Shown here: positions 40,095-51,203 of the stretch, one piece after another | How the letters are laid out: the number at the start of each line of letters is the position of its first letter | Numbering within the stretch: the first letter of the stretch is position 1 | Notes under the pieces: generated by a model | The model's database searches: none | Told to the model about the DNA's origin: nothing | Seen by the model: the letters and a program-made list of their open reading frames with translations, nothing else | Made by a program: the position numbers and the translations under genes | Assembly: GCF_030268885.1 (NCBI RefSeq) | Contig: NZ_BSSA01000041.1 | Span: forward strand, 1 to 61,039 | DNA length: 61,039 nt | Source: Kitasatospora phosalacinea | GTDB lineage: Bacteria > Actinomycetota > Actinomycetes > Streptomycetales > Streptomycetaceae | Direction of reading: 5' to 3'

Positions 40095-40712
40095 TCAGTA
40101 CGGCCGGGCCGGCCACTGCGCGTCCGCGGGCCGCAGCGCCTCCAGCTCCCCGCCGGTCGCGCTGAGGGCCAGGACGCCGGTGACCAGGGTCGGGTTGTGG
40201 AGCGCGCCCGCCAGGACCAGCCGGACGAGTTCCTCCCGCGGCACCCAGGCCGCCTCCAGCTCCAGCTCCTCGCCGTGCGCCTCGTAGCGTTCGCCGTCCG
40301 CCTCCGACAGGTCGGTCGCGAGGAAGATCCGGACCGCCTCGTCGCTGCCGCCGGGCGAGGTGTAGAAGTCGACCAGCACGCGCCACTGCCCGGCCTTGCA
40401 GTGGGCCTCCTCGAAGAGCTCCCGCTGCGCCGCGTGCAGCGGGTTCTCGCCGGGGACGTCCAGCAGCCCCGCCGGGAGCTCCCAGAGCCGGTGCCGGACG
40501 GGGTGCCGGTACTGGCGCAGGGTCAGCACGCGGCCCTCGTCGTCGAGCGCGAGCACCGCGACCGACCCGGGGTGCAGCTGGTAGTCGCGCTGGGCCCAGT
40601 TGCCGTCGGGCATCCGGACCTGCTCGCTGCGCACGCCGGTCACCTTGCCCCGGAAGGGCGTGCTCCCGTCCCGGACGTCCCACTCCTCGGCCACGTCGTG
40701 AATCCCGGCCAC
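40095..40712 (-). CDS. NUDIX hydrolase, ADP-ribose pyrophosphatase type
   Basis: This 205-residue NUDIX enzyme probably hydrolyses ADP-ribose to AMP and ribose 5-phosphate. The NUDIX box is GLLDVPGENPLHAAQRELFE followed by EAH; the final Glu of the consensus REUxEE is partly replaced (RELFEEAH). The preceding VLTLRQYRHPVRHRLWELPA is typical of ADPRase. I chose the GTG at 40712, preceded by GAAGGGG; the longer frame would need a TTG. It lies just downstream of pyrG on the same strand. The 234 bp between its stop and the ATPase/TPR gene hold no clear feature. Confidence 0.9.
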   Translation of the reverse strand: MAGIHDVAEEWDVRDGSTPFRGKVTGVRSEQVRMPDGNWAQRDYQLHPGSVAVLALDDEGRVLTLRQYRHPVRHRLWELPAGLLDVPGENPLHAAQRELFEEAHCKAGQWRVLVDFYTSPGGSDEAVRIFLATDLSEADGERYEAHGEELELEAAWVPREELVRLVLAGALHNPTLVTGVLALSATGGELEALRPADAQWPARPY

Positions 40713-40774
40713 CGGACACCACCCCTTCTCGTCAGATAGACACAATCTACCGGACGCCCGCCCCGCGACACGCC

Positions 40775-40809
40775 GAAGCGCCCGCCGGGACGGTTCCCGA
40801 CGGGCGTTC
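40775..40809 (-). terminator. Stem-loop after pyrG
   Basis: GAAGCGCCCGCCGGGA (40775-40790) pairs with TCCCGACGGGCGTTC (40795-40809), with one bulge and one mismatch around a 4-nt loop. It follows the pyrG stop codon by about 20 bp. Confidence 0.55.
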
Positions 40810-40828
40810 GGTCACTCCAGGAGGGGCG

Positions 40829-42499
<1,671 letters not shown>

Positions 42500-42835
42500 G
42501 AGGGGGCTCCCGTGGGTCGCGTGTCGGAGGGTGACGCCGGTGGAGGGGCTCCCGGCCCTCGTTCCCACCAGTTCCACGGGATACCAGCGTATCAGTGCCC
42601 CGGCGACTGCTCGCCCGCGTCCGGGTGCCCCGGCCCCGCGCCGCTCGGCCGGACGGCGCATCGGGGCTGCTCGGACGGGGGTTTCCCCGGGCGCTGCCCG
42701 GCGCGCACGGGCGGGCGCCGGGGGCGCGTGCGCACGACCCAACCACCCGAATCAACGTATTCTGCTCAAACGTCGACATCCTCGCCCGACCCTGTGCGCA
42801 CCGTCCGCCGCGGGGCCCGCACGGAACGGAGAACC
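42500..42835. promoter_or_regulatory. Divergent intergenic region pyrG / GH15 gene
   Basis: This is a 336-bp gene-free stretch. It contains the small dyad GATAC-CAGC-GTATC (42580-42593), about 80 bp upstream of pyrG, which could supply a -10-like TATCCC or TACGCT to the minus strand. The 42735-42780 section is relatively AT-rich and may hold the GH15 promoter. Nothing else is recognisable. Confidence 0.4.
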
Positions 42836-44761
42836 ATGGCCGGTCGCATCGAGGACTACGCGCTGATCGGGGACATGCAGACCGCCGCGCTGGTCAGCCG
42901 GGACGGCGCGGTCGACTGGCTGTGCCTGCCCCGGTTCGACTCCCCCGCGGTGTTCGCCGGCCTGCTGGGCACCGACGAGCACGGCTTCTGGCGGATCGGC
43001 CCGGCCACGCCGGTCGGGCCGCCGCCCGCCGCCCCCGCCGAGCCCCGTTCGGCCCTGCTGGACACCGGCGAGCTGCGGGTCCCGCCGGTCACCGCCGCCG
43101 CGCCCGCACTGCCCTGCGACCGGCGCCGCTACCGGGGCGACTCGCTGGTGCTGGAGCAGGAGTGGGACACCCAGGGCGGCACCGTCCGGGTGATCGACTT
43201 CATGCCGCCGCGCCACCTGCTCGGCACGCCCGACGTGCCGCAGATGATCCGGATCGTCGAGGGCGTGGCCGGCACCGTCCGGATGCGCTCGGCGGTGCGG
43301 ATGCGCTTCAGCTACGGCCGGATCGTCCCCTGGGTGCACCGGGTCGAGCACCCGGAGGTCGGGCACCGCACCGTCGCCGTCGCCGGGCCCGACTCGGTGT
43401 GGCTGGACGGCCGGGCCGAGACCTACGGGCGCGACCTGACCACGTACGCGGACTTCACCGTCACCGCGGGCGAGCGGATCGCCTTCGGGCTGACCTGGAA
43501 GGCCTCGCACGAACCCGCCCCGGCCCCGCCGGACGCCGAGGGCGCGCTCGCCTCCACCGAGCGGTTCTGGCGCGACTGGGTCGCCCAGTGCACCTACCAG
43601 GGCCCCTACCGGGAGGCCGTGGTCCGCTCGCTGATCACCCTCAAGGCGCTCACCTACGCCCCCACCGGCGGCATCGTCGCCGCCCCCACCACCTCGCTGC
43701 CCGAGGACCTCGGCGGCGAGCGCAACTGGGACTACCGCTACACCTGGCTGCGCGACGCCGCGATCACCCTGTCCTCGCTGCTGCGCACCGGCTACCGCGA
43801 GGAGGCCCGGGCCTGGCGCGAGTGGCTGCTGCGCGCGGTGGCCGGCGACCCGGAGAACCTGCAGATCATGTACGGCATCGCCGGGGAGCGCGAGCTCACC
43901 GAGTCCGAACTCGACTGGCTGCCCGGCTACGAGGGCTCCCGCCCCGTCCGGGTCGGCAACGGCGCCGCCGGGCAGCTGCAGCTGGACGTGTACGGCGAGG
44001 TCGTCGAGGCGCTGCACCTGGCCACCATGTCCGGCCTGTCCCGGCACGACCACGCCCACCACCTGCAGCTGCGCCTGATCGAGTACCTGGAGGAGCACTG
44101 GCGCAACCCGGACGAGGGCATCTGGGAGGTCCGCGGGCCGCGCCGGCACTTCGTGCACTCCAAGGTGATGGCCTGGGTCGCCGTCGACCGCACCCTCAAG
44201 CTGCTGGCCCAGAGCGAGGACCCGCCGTCCGACCTGGTCGAGCGCTGGACGAAGCTGCGCGCCGAGATCCACGCCGACGTGTGCGCCCGCGGCTACGACC
44301 CGCAGCGCAACACCTTCACCCAGTACTACGGCGGCCAGGAGCTGGACGCCTCGCTGCTGCTGATCCCGCAGGTCGGCTTCCTGCCGCCGGACGACAAGCG
44401 GGTCATCGGCACCATCGAGGCGATCCAGCGCGAACTCGCCACCGAGGACGGCTTCGTGCTGCGCTACCCGACCCACGACGAGGACGGCAACAACGTCGAC
44501 GGGCTGTCCGGGCACGAGGGGGCGTTCCTGGCCTGCTCGTTCTGGCTGGCCGACGACCTGGCGATGATCGGCCGGGTCGGCGAGGCCCGCGAGCTGTTCG
44601 AACGGCTGCTGGCGCTCCGCAACGACCTGGGCCTGCTCGCCGAGGAGTGGGACCCGCGGGCCCGCCGCCAGGTCGGCAACTTCCCGCAGGCGTTCAGCCA
44701 CGTCCCGCTGATCGACACCGCGCTGCGGCTGACCGCGGCCGGCGGCCTCAACCTCTCCTAG
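42836..44761 (+). CDS. GH15 family glycoside hydrolase (trehalase/glucoamylase-like)
   Basis: This 641-residue cytoplasmic GH15 enzyme begins RIEDYALIGDMQTAALVSRD then GAVDWLCLPRFDSP, the signature of actinobacterial GH15 proteins that include mycobacterial trehalase. The (alpha/alpha)6 barrel shows GGERNWDYRYTWLRDAAITL. The catalytic acidic motif GLLAEEWDP is near the C-terminus. There is no signal peptide. Trehalase is the best guess, as trehalose is the main spore sugar; isomalto-dextrin hydrolysis is possible. The ATG at 42836 has ACGGAGA upstream. It is convergent with a glycosyltransferase. Confidence 0.9.
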   Translation: MAGRIEDYALIGDMQTAALVSRDGAVDWLCLPRFDSPAVFAGLLGTDEHGFWRIGPATPVGPPPAAPAEPRSALLDTGELRVPPVTAAAPALPCDRRRYRGDSLVLEQEWDTQGGTVRVIDFMPPRHLLGTPDVPQMIRIVEGVAGTVRMRSAVRMRFSYGRIVPWVHRVEHPEVGHRTVAVAGPDSVWLDGRAETYGRDLTTYADFTVTAGERIAFGLTWKASHEPAPAPPDAEGALASTERFWRDWVAQCTYQGPYREAVVRSLITLKALTYAPTGGIVAAPTTSLPEDLGGERNWDYRYTWLRDAAITLSSLLRTGYREEARAWREWLLRAVAGDPENLQIMYGIAGERELTESELDWLPGYEGSRPVRVGNGAAGQLQLDVYGEVVEALHLATMSGLSRHDHAHHLQLRLIEYLEEHWRNPDEGIWEVRGPRRHFVHSKVMAWVAVDRTLKLLAQSEDPPSDLVERWTKLRAEIHADVCARGYDPQRNTFTQYYGGQELDASLLLIPQVGFLPPDDKRVIGTIEAIQRELATEDGFVLRYPTHDEDGNNVDGLSGHEGAFLACSFWLADDLAMIGRVGEARELFERLLALRNDLGLLAEEWDPRARRQVGNFPQAFSHVPLIDTALRLTAAGGLNLS

Positions 44762-44785
44762 GTTCCGGTCCCGGCTCCCGGGGCC

Positions 44786-45946
44786 TCAGCCCCGGCGCTG
44801 CACCAGCTCGTCGTAGATGGACAGCACCTGGGCGACGGTCGCCGCCTCGTCCGGCCAGGTGCGGGCCTGGGCCCGGCCGGCCGCGGCGAGCTCGGCCCGC
44901 CGGGCCGGGTCGGCGAGCAGCCCGCGGACGGCGCCGCCCAGCGCCCGCGGGTCGGCGAAGGGCACCAGCACGGCGGCGTCGCCGACCAGTTCGGGCACGC
45001 CGCCCACCGCGGTGGCCACCACCGGGACGCCGGCCCGCATCGCCTCCTGGGCGACCAGCGAGCGGGCCTCCCAGCGGGAGGAGAGCACCACCAGGTCGGC
45101 GGCGGCCAGCAGGTCGGGGATGTCGGCGCGGTAGCCGAGCAGCTCGACGGGCAGCTGCTCGGCGGCGACCCGCTCGCGCAGGCCCTGCCGCTCGGGGCCG
45201 TCCCCGGCCAGCAGGACGCGCGGGGCGGGGGCGCCGGGCGCGGTGAAGTGCGGGACGGCGTCGAGCAGCAGCCCGAAGCACTTCTGCGGGACGAGCCGGC
45301 CGATCGCCAGCACCACCGGACGGCCGTCGTCGCCGCCGGGCAGCACCTTGCGGGCGGCCTCCCGGTCCAGGGTGCCGGGCGGCATCGGCGGGGCGGCGAC
45401 CGGGCCGAGGCGGGCGTCGGTGGCGCCGAGCTCGCGGGCCCGGGCGACCAGGTCGGAGGAGGCGCCGAGGAGCAGGTCGGCGGCCCGCACCACCCGGCGC
45501 TCCATCAGGCGCTGCAGGCGGCGGTCGAGCCCGGTGGTGAGCAGCGCGTGGTGCGAGGTGACCACCAGCGGCGTCTCGGGCCGGATGCCGGGGAAGCGGC
45601 CCGCGGTGCGCAGCGCCAGGTCGGACAGCAGCCCGGCCCGCAGGCCGTGGGCGTGCACGACGTCGGCGCCGGTGAAGGCGCGGCGCAGTTCGCCGATCGC
45701 GGTGGCGTCGCTGCGAGCGCCGGAGGTGGGGGTGATGTCGACGGTGTGCAGGCGGGCCCCGGCCGCGGAGAACCCGAACAGCCGGTCGGTGCCCTCGGGC
45801 GCGCAGACCGTGACCGTGACGCCGTGCGCGACCAGGCCCCTGGTCAGGGAGCGCACGTGGGCGCCGATTCCGCCGGTCGCGGCGGCCAGGACCAGCACCA
45901 CGTGCAACTGGGGGGCCGCGGCGGCCCGGGCGGCGGAATGGTCCAC
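44786..45946 (-). CDS. GT4-family glycosyltransferase
   Basis: This 386-residue GT-B fold enzyme has an N-terminal acceptor domain (VVLVLAAATGGIGAHVRSLT, ADVVHAHGLRAGLLS) and a C-terminal nucleotide-sugar domain. The latter shows LAIGRLVPQKCFGLLLDA, VLLAGDGPER and the GT4 EX7E-type motif around SSRWEARSLVAQEAMRAGVP. The acceptor is unknown. It starts with a GTG at 45946 and lies downstream of recN on the same strand. It is conserved near recN and pyrG in streptomycetes to my knowledge. Confidence 0.88.
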   Translation of the reverse strand: MDHSAARAAAAPQLHVVLVLAAATGGIGAHVRSLTRGLVAHGVTVTVCAPEGTDRLFGFSAAGARLHTVDITPTSGARSDATAIGELRRAFTGADVVHAHGLRAGLLSDLALRTAGRFPGIRPETPLVVTSHHALLTTGLDRRLQRLMERRVVRAADLLLGASSDLVARARELGATDARLGPVAAPPMPPGTLDREAARKVLPGGDDGRPVVLAIGRLVPQKCFGLLLDAVPHFTAPGAPAPRVLLAGDGPERQGLRERVAAEQLPVELLGYRADIPDLLAAADLVVLSSRWEARSLVAQEAMRAGVPVVATAVGGVPELVGDAAVLVPFADPRALGGAVRGLLADPARRAELAAAGRAQARTWPDEAATVAQVLSIYDELVQRRG

Positions 45947-46023
45947 GTCTGTTCTCGCTCCGACTCGTTGTCAGCTGGTGTCCGCTCGCCACGATGCCAG
46001 GTCGGTCCGCCTCTTGGACAGTC

Positions 46024-46058
46024 GGCACCGCCGCGGGCGCGTCGCCCGCGGCGGTGCC
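46024..46058 (-). terminator. Perfect 16-bp stem-loop after recN
   Basis: GGCACCGCCGCGGGCG (46024-46039) and CGCCCGCGGCGGTGCC (46043-46058) are exact complements around CGT, 15 bp past the recN stop. Confidence 0.75.
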
Positions 46059-46073
46059 GCCCCGCGCGGCGGG

Positions 46074-47819
46074 TCAGCGGGCCCGGGCGGTGCGGGCGGC
46101 TTCCAGCAGCTCCTCGGCGTGGGCCCGGCCGAGCTCGGAGTCCTCCAACCCGGCGAGCATCCGCGACAGTTCGCGCACCCGCTGTTCGTCGTCGAGGGTC
46201 TTGACGCCGCTGCGGGTGACGGTGCCGTCGTTGGTCTTCTCGACCACCAGGTGCCGGTCCGCGAACGCGGCGACCTGCGGGAGGTGGGTGACCACCACGA
46301 CCTGGGCGCTGCGGGCGAGTTTGGCCAGGCGGCGGCCGATCTCGACGGCGGCCTTGCCGCCGACGCCCGCGTCGACCTCGTCGAACAGGTAGGTGGGGAC
46401 GGGGTCCGCGCCCGCGAACACCACCTCGACGGCCAGCATGACGCGCGACAGCTCGCCGCCGGAGGCGCCCTTGGCGATCGGACGGGGCTGGGCGCCGGGG
46501 TGCGGGGCCAGCAGCACCTCGACCTCGTCGACGCCGTGCGGGCCGTAGGCGACGCTGCGGCCCTCCAGTTCGATGCCCGCCAGGTCGTCGACCTGGCTGA
46601 TCGCGAAGGTCACCCGGGCGTGCGGCATGGCGAGTTCGGCGAGCTCGTCGGAGACCGCGGCGGCGAACTTGTCGGCGGCGGCGTGCCTGGCCTGCGAGAC
46701 CTCGGCCGCCAGGTCGGCCAGCTGGGTGCGCAACTCGGTCTCCCGGGCGCCGAGTTCGTCGATCCGCTCGTCGTCGCCGTCGAGCTCCAGCAGCCGCACC
46801 GAGCCGGCCTCGGCCCAGGCGATCACCTCGGCGAGGGTGCCCTCGCTGCCCCCGTACTTGCGCACCAGGTGGGCCAGGACGGCCCGGCGGTCCTCGACGG
46901 CGGCCAGCCGGACCGGGTCGGCGTCCAGGTCGTCGGCGTACCCGGCGAGGTCCCCGGCGACGTCGGCGAGCAGGTAGCCGCACTCGCCGAGCCGGTCGGC
47001 GAGGGACGCCAGGCGCTCGTCGTGGTGGCGGACCGCGTCGACGGCGCGGCGGGCCTGGGCGAGCAGGGTGCCCGCGTCGACGGCCTCCGGGTCGGCCGGG
47101 TCGCCCGCGAGGGCGGCGTGCGCGAGCGTGGCGGCGGAGGAGAGCGCGTCGGCGTGGCCGAGCCGCTCGGCCTCGACGGCCAGCTCGGCGTCCTCCCCGG
47201 CGACCGGCTCGGCGGCGGCGATCTCCTCCAGGCCGAAGCGCAGCAGGTCGGCCTCCTGGGCGCGCTCGCGGGCCCGGGTGGTCAGCTCCTCCAGCGTCGC
47301 GGAGACCTCGCGCAGCTGCCGGTACACCTCGCGGTAGCGGGCCAGCGGCTCGGCGACGGCCTCGCCCGCGTACCGGTCCAGCGCGGCGCGCTGCCGGGAG
47401 GGGCGCAGCAGGCGCTGCTGGTCGGTCTGGCCGTGCACGGCGATCAGGTCCTCGCCGAGCTCGGCGAGCAGCCCGACCGGCACCGACCGGCCGCCGACGT
47501 GCGCCCGGGAGCGGCCCTCGGCGGAGACGGTGCGGCTGACCAGCAGCTCGCCGTCGTCCAGCTCCGCACCGGCCTCCAGCGCCCGCGCGACCACCGGCGA
47601 GTCCGGGTCGAGGGTCAACCGCCCCTCCACCACGGCCCGTTCGGAGCCGTTGCGCACCAGCGCCGGGTCGGCCCGGCCGCCGAGCAACAGGCCCAGGCTG
47701 GTCACCACCATGGTCTTGCCCGCGCCGGTCTCGCCGGTGACGGCGGTGAAGCCGGGGGCCAGTTCGACCACCGCATCGTCGATGACACCCAGATCCCGTA
47801 TCCGCATCTCGTCCAACAC
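46074..47819 (-). CDS. recN: DNA repair protein RecN
   Basis: This 581-residue SMC-like protein acts in double-strand break repair. The split ATPase head shows Walker A TGETGAGKTMVVTSLGLLLG at about residues 28-47, and a C-terminal signature and Walker B (GASGGELSRVMLAVEVVF, TYLFDEVDAGVGG). A coiled-coil arm separates them. The GTG at 47819 (VLDEMRIRD) has TAAGGTCG upstream; the frame continues to 47843 but without a better site. Confidence 0.96.
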   Translation of the reverse strand: MLDEMRIRDLGVIDDAVVELAPGFTAVTGETGAGKTMVVTSLGLLLGGRADPALVRNGSERAVVEGRLTLDPDSPVVARALEAGAELDDGELLVSRTVSAEGRSRAHVGGRSVPVGLLAELGEDLIAVHGQTDQQRLLRPSRQRAALDRYAGEAVAEPLARYREVYRQLREVSATLEELTTRARERAQEADLLRFGLEEIAAAEPVAGEDAELAVEAERLGHADALSSAATLAHAALAGDPADPEAVDAGTLLAQARRAVDAVRHHDERLASLADRLGECGYLLADVAGDLAGYADDLDADPVRLAAVEDRRAVLAHLVRKYGGSEGTLAEVIAWAEAGSVRLLELDGDDERIDELGARETELRTQLADLAAEVSQARHAAADKFAAAVSDELAELAMPHARVTFAISQVDDLAGIELEGRSVAYGPHGVDEVEVLLAPHPGAQPRPIAKGASGGELSRVMLAVEVVFAGADPVPTYLFDEVDAGVGGKAAVEIGRRLAKLARSAQVVVVTHLPQVAAFADRHLVVEKTNDGTVTRSGVKTLDDEQRVRELSRMLAGLEDSELGRAHAEELLEAARTARAR

Positions 47820-47871
47820 GGAGACGACCTTACGAGGTTCCACCGTCGCTTTGCGACGACCGCCCCCGGTT

Positions 47872-48567
47872 TCACACCTGAGTGGCGGCCCCGCCCCCGG
47901 TTCCGGGCCGGTGCCGGGCCGTCCCGCCGGGCACCGTCAGCCGCGGCAGGAGGAACTGCACCAGCGGGCCGATGGCCAGCGCGTACGCGACCGTCCCGAG
48001 GCCGAAGGTGCCGCCGAGGGCGATGCCCGCGGTCAGGACGGTCAACTCGATGCAGGTGCGGATCAGCCGCACGGAACGGCCGGTGCGCCGGTGCAGGCCG
48101 GTCATCAGGCCGTCGCGGGGGCCGGGGCCGAGCCGGGCGCCGATGTACAGGCCGGTGGCGAGGGCGTTGAGCAGGATCCCGGCGGCCAGCAGCGGGACGC
48201 GGACGGCGAGGGCGTGCAGGTGCGGGACGACGGAGAGGGTGGCGTCCATGGCGACGCCGAGGACGAGCACGTTGCCGACCGTGCCGACGCCGGGCCTCTG
48301 CCGCAGCGGGATCCACAGCAGCAGCACCAGCGCGCCCACCAGCGTCACCCAGGCGCCGACGCTGAGGTGGAGGTGCCGGGCCAGGCCCTGGTGGAGGACG
48401 TCCCACGGGTTGCCGCCGAGCGAGGAGCGCAGCACCAGGCCCATCGAGACCCCGTACAGCACCAGGCCGACGGCGAGCTGGGAGAGGCGGCGGGGCAGGC
48501 GGCGGGGCGCGTCGGCGGCGGGGGCCGTGCGGGTCGGGAGCGGGGACGGGGACAGGCTGACCGCCAT
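47872..48567 (-). CDS. YczE/YitT-type membrane protein
   Basis: This 231-residue integral membrane protein has about five hydrophobic helices. Family segments include LVLYGVSMGLVLRSSLGGNP, WDVLHQGLARHL and LGPGPRDGLMTGLHRRTG. Related proteins are encoded next to MocR regulators, as here. Transport or sensing roles are suspected but unproven. The ATG at 48567 has GAAGAGG. Confidence 0.85.
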   Translation of the reverse strand: MAVSLSPSPLPTRTAPAADAPRRLPRRLSQLAVGLVLYGVSMGLVLRSSLGGNPWDVLHQGLARHLHLSVGAWVTLVGALVLLLWIPLRQRPGVGTVGNVLVLGVAMDATLSVVPHLHALAVRVPLLAAGILLNALATGLYIGARLGPGPRDGLMTGLHRRTGRSVRLIRTCIELTVLTAGIALGGTFGLGTVAYALAIGPLVQFLLPRLTVPGGTARHRPGTGGGAATQV

Positions 48568-48680
48568 CGGGTGGACCTCTTCTCGTGTGGTGCTTGCCGT
48601 TCTCCGGCACTGCACGCCACTATGGGCAGTCCAAAACGCGGCCCGAAAGGGCCAATCCGAACCAGGTGGACCGATTCGCG

Positions 48681-50156
48681 ATGTCCGAGTGGCACAGCAC
48701 CCTCACCCCGCACGCCCTCGCCCGCCAGCTGCCCGCCGCCGACGGCCGCCGCCCCGCCTACCGCGCCCTGGCCGCCCAGGTCTCCCGGCTGGTCGCCGAC
48801 GGCCGCCTCCCGGTCGGCACCCGGCTGCCCGCCGAACGCGAACTCGCCGCCGAGCTCCACCTCTCCCGCACCACCGTCGCCGCCGCGTACGAGGCCCTGC
48901 GCGCCGACGGCTACCTGCGCTCGCGGCGCGGCGCGGGCTCCTGGACGGCCCTGCCCGAGGGCACCGCGCCGCCCGCCGACGCGCTGCACCCCGTCTCCCC
49001 CGAGCAGGGCGCCGTCCTCGACCTCGGCCTGGCCGCGCCCACCGCCCCCGCCCAGCTCGCCGAGGCCGCCGCGCACGCCGTCGCCCAGCTTCCCGCGTAC
49101 ACCGGCGGGCACGGCAACTACCCGACCGGGCTGCCGGTGCTGCGCGAGGCCGTCGCCCGCCGCTACACCGAGCGCGGCCTGCCCACCAACCCGGAGCAGG
49201 TGCTGGTCACCACCGGCGCGATGAGCGCCCTGCACCTGGCCCACCAGGCGCTGCTGTCGCGCGGCGACCGGGTCGCCGTCGAGGCCCCCAGCTACGCCAA
49301 CACGCTGCGCGCCCTGGACCGGGCCGGGGCCCGCCTGGTGCCCGTCCCGCTGCACGACGGCGACGGGGGCGGGCCCGCCGGGTGGGACCTCGCCCAGTGG
49401 CAGCGGGTGCTGCGCGGCGCCGCGCCCCGGCTGGCCTCCGTCATCCCCGACTTCCAGAACCCCACCGGCGCGCTCGTCGACGAGGAGCAGCGCCGCGCCC
49501 TGCTCGCCCACGCCCGGGCCGCGGGCACCACCGTGATCGCCGACGAGACCTGCGCCGAACTCGGCTGGGGCGTCGCGGAACGCGACCTGCCCCGGCCGCT
49601 GGCCGCGCTCGACCGGGACGCCCAGGTGATCACCGTCGGCTCGGCCGGCAAGATCCTCTGGCCCGGCCTGCGGATCGGCTGGCTGCGCGCCCAGCCCTCG
49701 CTGGTGCGGAAGCTGGCCGCCGACCGGGCGCTGTACGACCTCGGCACGCCCGTCCTCGACCAGCTGATCGCGGCCCGGCTGCTGACCGACCACCTGCCCG
49801 CGATCCGGGCCGAACGGCACGCGGCGCTGCGGGCCACCGCCGAGGCGTTCGCCCGCGAGGTGCCCCGGCACTTCCCCGGCTGGCGGTTCACCCCGCCGCC
49901 CGGCGGCCTCGCGCTGTGGGCCGCCACCCCCGGCCTGCCCACCACCGCGCTGGCCCGGGCCGGGGAGCGCACCGGCGTCCGGATCGCCTCCGGCGCCCGC
50001 TTCGGCGTCGACGGCGCCTTCGAGGAGCACCTGCGGCTGCCGCTCACCCTGCCCGCCGCGCACGTCCCCGACGCGCTGCGGCGGATCGCCGGGGCCGCCG
50101 CCCTGGCCCGCACCGAACGCCTCTCCGGCGACGACCCGGCCCCCGCCGCGCTCTGA
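48681..50156 (+). CDS. MocR-family (GntR-aminotransferase fusion) regulator
   Basis: This 491-residue protein fuses an N-terminal GntR winged helix to a class I aminotransferase-like domain. The winged helix (about 22-85) shows GTRLPAERELAAELHLSRTT, and VAAAYEALRADGYLRSRRGAG. The aminotransferase domain has the PLP-lysine motif VGSAGKILWPGLRIGWL and upstream PDFQNPTGALV. MocR proteins use PLP as effector and control vitamin B6, GABA or transport genes. It is divergent from the YczE-like membrane gene, its probable target. The gap contains the imperfect dyad AATCCGAACCAGGTGGACC at 48655-48673. Confidence 0.9.
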   Translation: MSEWHSTLTPHALARQLPAADGRRPAYRALAAQVSRLVADGRLPVGTRLPAERELAAELHLSRTTVAAAYEALRADGYLRSRRGAGSWTALPEGTAPPADALHPVSPEQGAVLDLGLAAPTAPAQLAEAAAHAVAQLPAYTGGHGNYPTGLPVLREAVARRYTERGLPTNPEQVLVTTGAMSALHLAHQALLSRGDRVAVEAPSYANTLRALDRAGARLVPVPLHDGDGGGPAGWDLAQWQRVLRGAAPRLASVIPDFQNPTGALVDEEQRRALLAHARAAGTTVIADETCAELGWGVAERDLPRPLAALDRDAQVITVGSAGKILWPGLRIGWLRAQPSLVRKLAADRALYDLGTPVLDQLIAARLLTDHLPAIRAERHAALRATAEAFAREVPRHFPGWRFTPPPGGLALWAATPGLPTTALARAGERTGVRIASGARFGVDGAFEEHLRLPLTLPAAHVPDALRRIAGAAALARTERLSGDDPAPAAL

Positions 50157-50203
50157 CCGGCCGCGCCGCGCTCCGACCGGCCCCCGCCGCGCTCCGAGCG
50201 GCC
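50145..50203. repeat. Three short tandem copies at a gene end
   Basis: The 18-bp unit GCCGCGCTCYGASCGGCC occurs at 50145, 50165 and 50186. The first copy contains the MocR stop codon (TGA 50154-50156); the others extend into the gap before the NAD kinase stop codon. Each unit is itself partly palindromic, so the array may fold or terminate transcription. Confidence 0.6.
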
Positions 50204-50212
50204 GCTACCGCG

Positions 50213-51112
50213 TCAGTGCGCCGAGCGGCCGCGCCAACCCGTCACCGGCAGCGCGAACTTGGCGACCAGCCGGTCCGTGAACGGCGCCCGGTGCAGCCGG
50301 GCCAGCCGCACCGGGGTCTTGCCGCGGCGCACCTCCACCCGCGCCCCGGCCGGGAGTTCGACCGAGCGGCGGCCGTCGCACCACAGCACCCCGTGCGGGG
50401 TCTTCGGCTGCACCTCCACCGCCAGCACCGAGTCCGGCGAGGTCACCAGCGGGCGGGCGAACAGCGCGTGCGCGCTGATCGGCACCATCAGCAGCGCCTC
50501 CACCTCCGGCCACACCACCGGCCCGCCCCCGGAGAACGCGTACGCCGTGGAGCCCGTCGGCGTGGACAGCACCACCCCGTCACAGCCGAAGTTCGACACC
50601 GGACGGCCGTCCACCTCGGTGACCACCTCCAGCATCCGCTCCCGGGCCGCCTTCTCCACCGAGGCCTCGTTCAGCGCCCAGTCCTCGTGCAGCACGTCAC
50701 CGTTGGTGCGCACCAGCACGTCGATGGTCATCCGCTCCTCGACCTCGTAGTCGGCGGCCACCACCCGGTCGACCACCGTCGCCAGGTCGTCGCGCTCCGC
50801 CTCGGCGAGGAAACCCACCCGGCCCAGGTTGATCCCGAGCATCGGCAGCCCCGACTCGCGGGCCAGCTCCGCACCGCGCAGCAGCGTGCCGTCCCCGCCC
50901 GCGACCAGGATCAGCTCGCAACCGTCCGCCGCGCCGTGCCCGCCGGGCACCAGCTCCACCCCGTCCGGCAGGTCCAGGCCCACCGCCTCGGCCTCCAGCA
51001 GCCGGATCCGGATCCCCGCCCGCAGCAGGCCGTCCACCAGGCCCTCGACGCTGCGCAGCGCCGCGTCCCGGCCGGTGTGCGCGATCAGGAAGACCGTTCG
51101 ACGATCGCTCAT
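50213..51112 (-). CDS. NAD kinase
   Basis: This 299-residue enzyme phosphorylates NAD to NADP. The GGDGT motif (LILVAGGDGTLLRGAEL, about residue 70), the NE/D motif (WALNEASVEKAARERMLEV) and the glycine-rich TPTGSTAYAFSGGGP are diagnostic. The ATG at 51112 gives the expected length. It lies downstream of tlyA and upstream of recN on the same strand, an order typical of actinobacteria. Confidence 0.95.
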   Translation of the reverse strand: MSDRRTVFLIAHTGRDAALRSVEGLVDGLLRAGIRIRLLEAEAVGLDLPDGVELVPGGHGAADGCELILVAGGDGTLLRGAELARESGLPMLGINLGRVGFLAEAERDDLATVVDRVVAADYEVEERMTIDVLVRTNGDVLHEDWALNEASVEKAARERMLEVVTEVDGRPVSNFGCDGVVLSTPTGSTAYAFSGGGPVVWPEVEALLMVPISAHALFARPLVTSPDSVLAVEVQPKTPHGVLWCDGRRSVELPAGARVEVRRGKTPVRLARLHRAPFTDRLVAKFALPVTGWRGRSAH

Positions 51113-51203
51113 TCCCCGCTGCCCTCTCCCTACGCCCGCCGGGCCACCGCGACCCGGCCACGACCTGCCAGTCTGCGCAACGCCCGGACGCCTGCCAAGT
51201 ACC

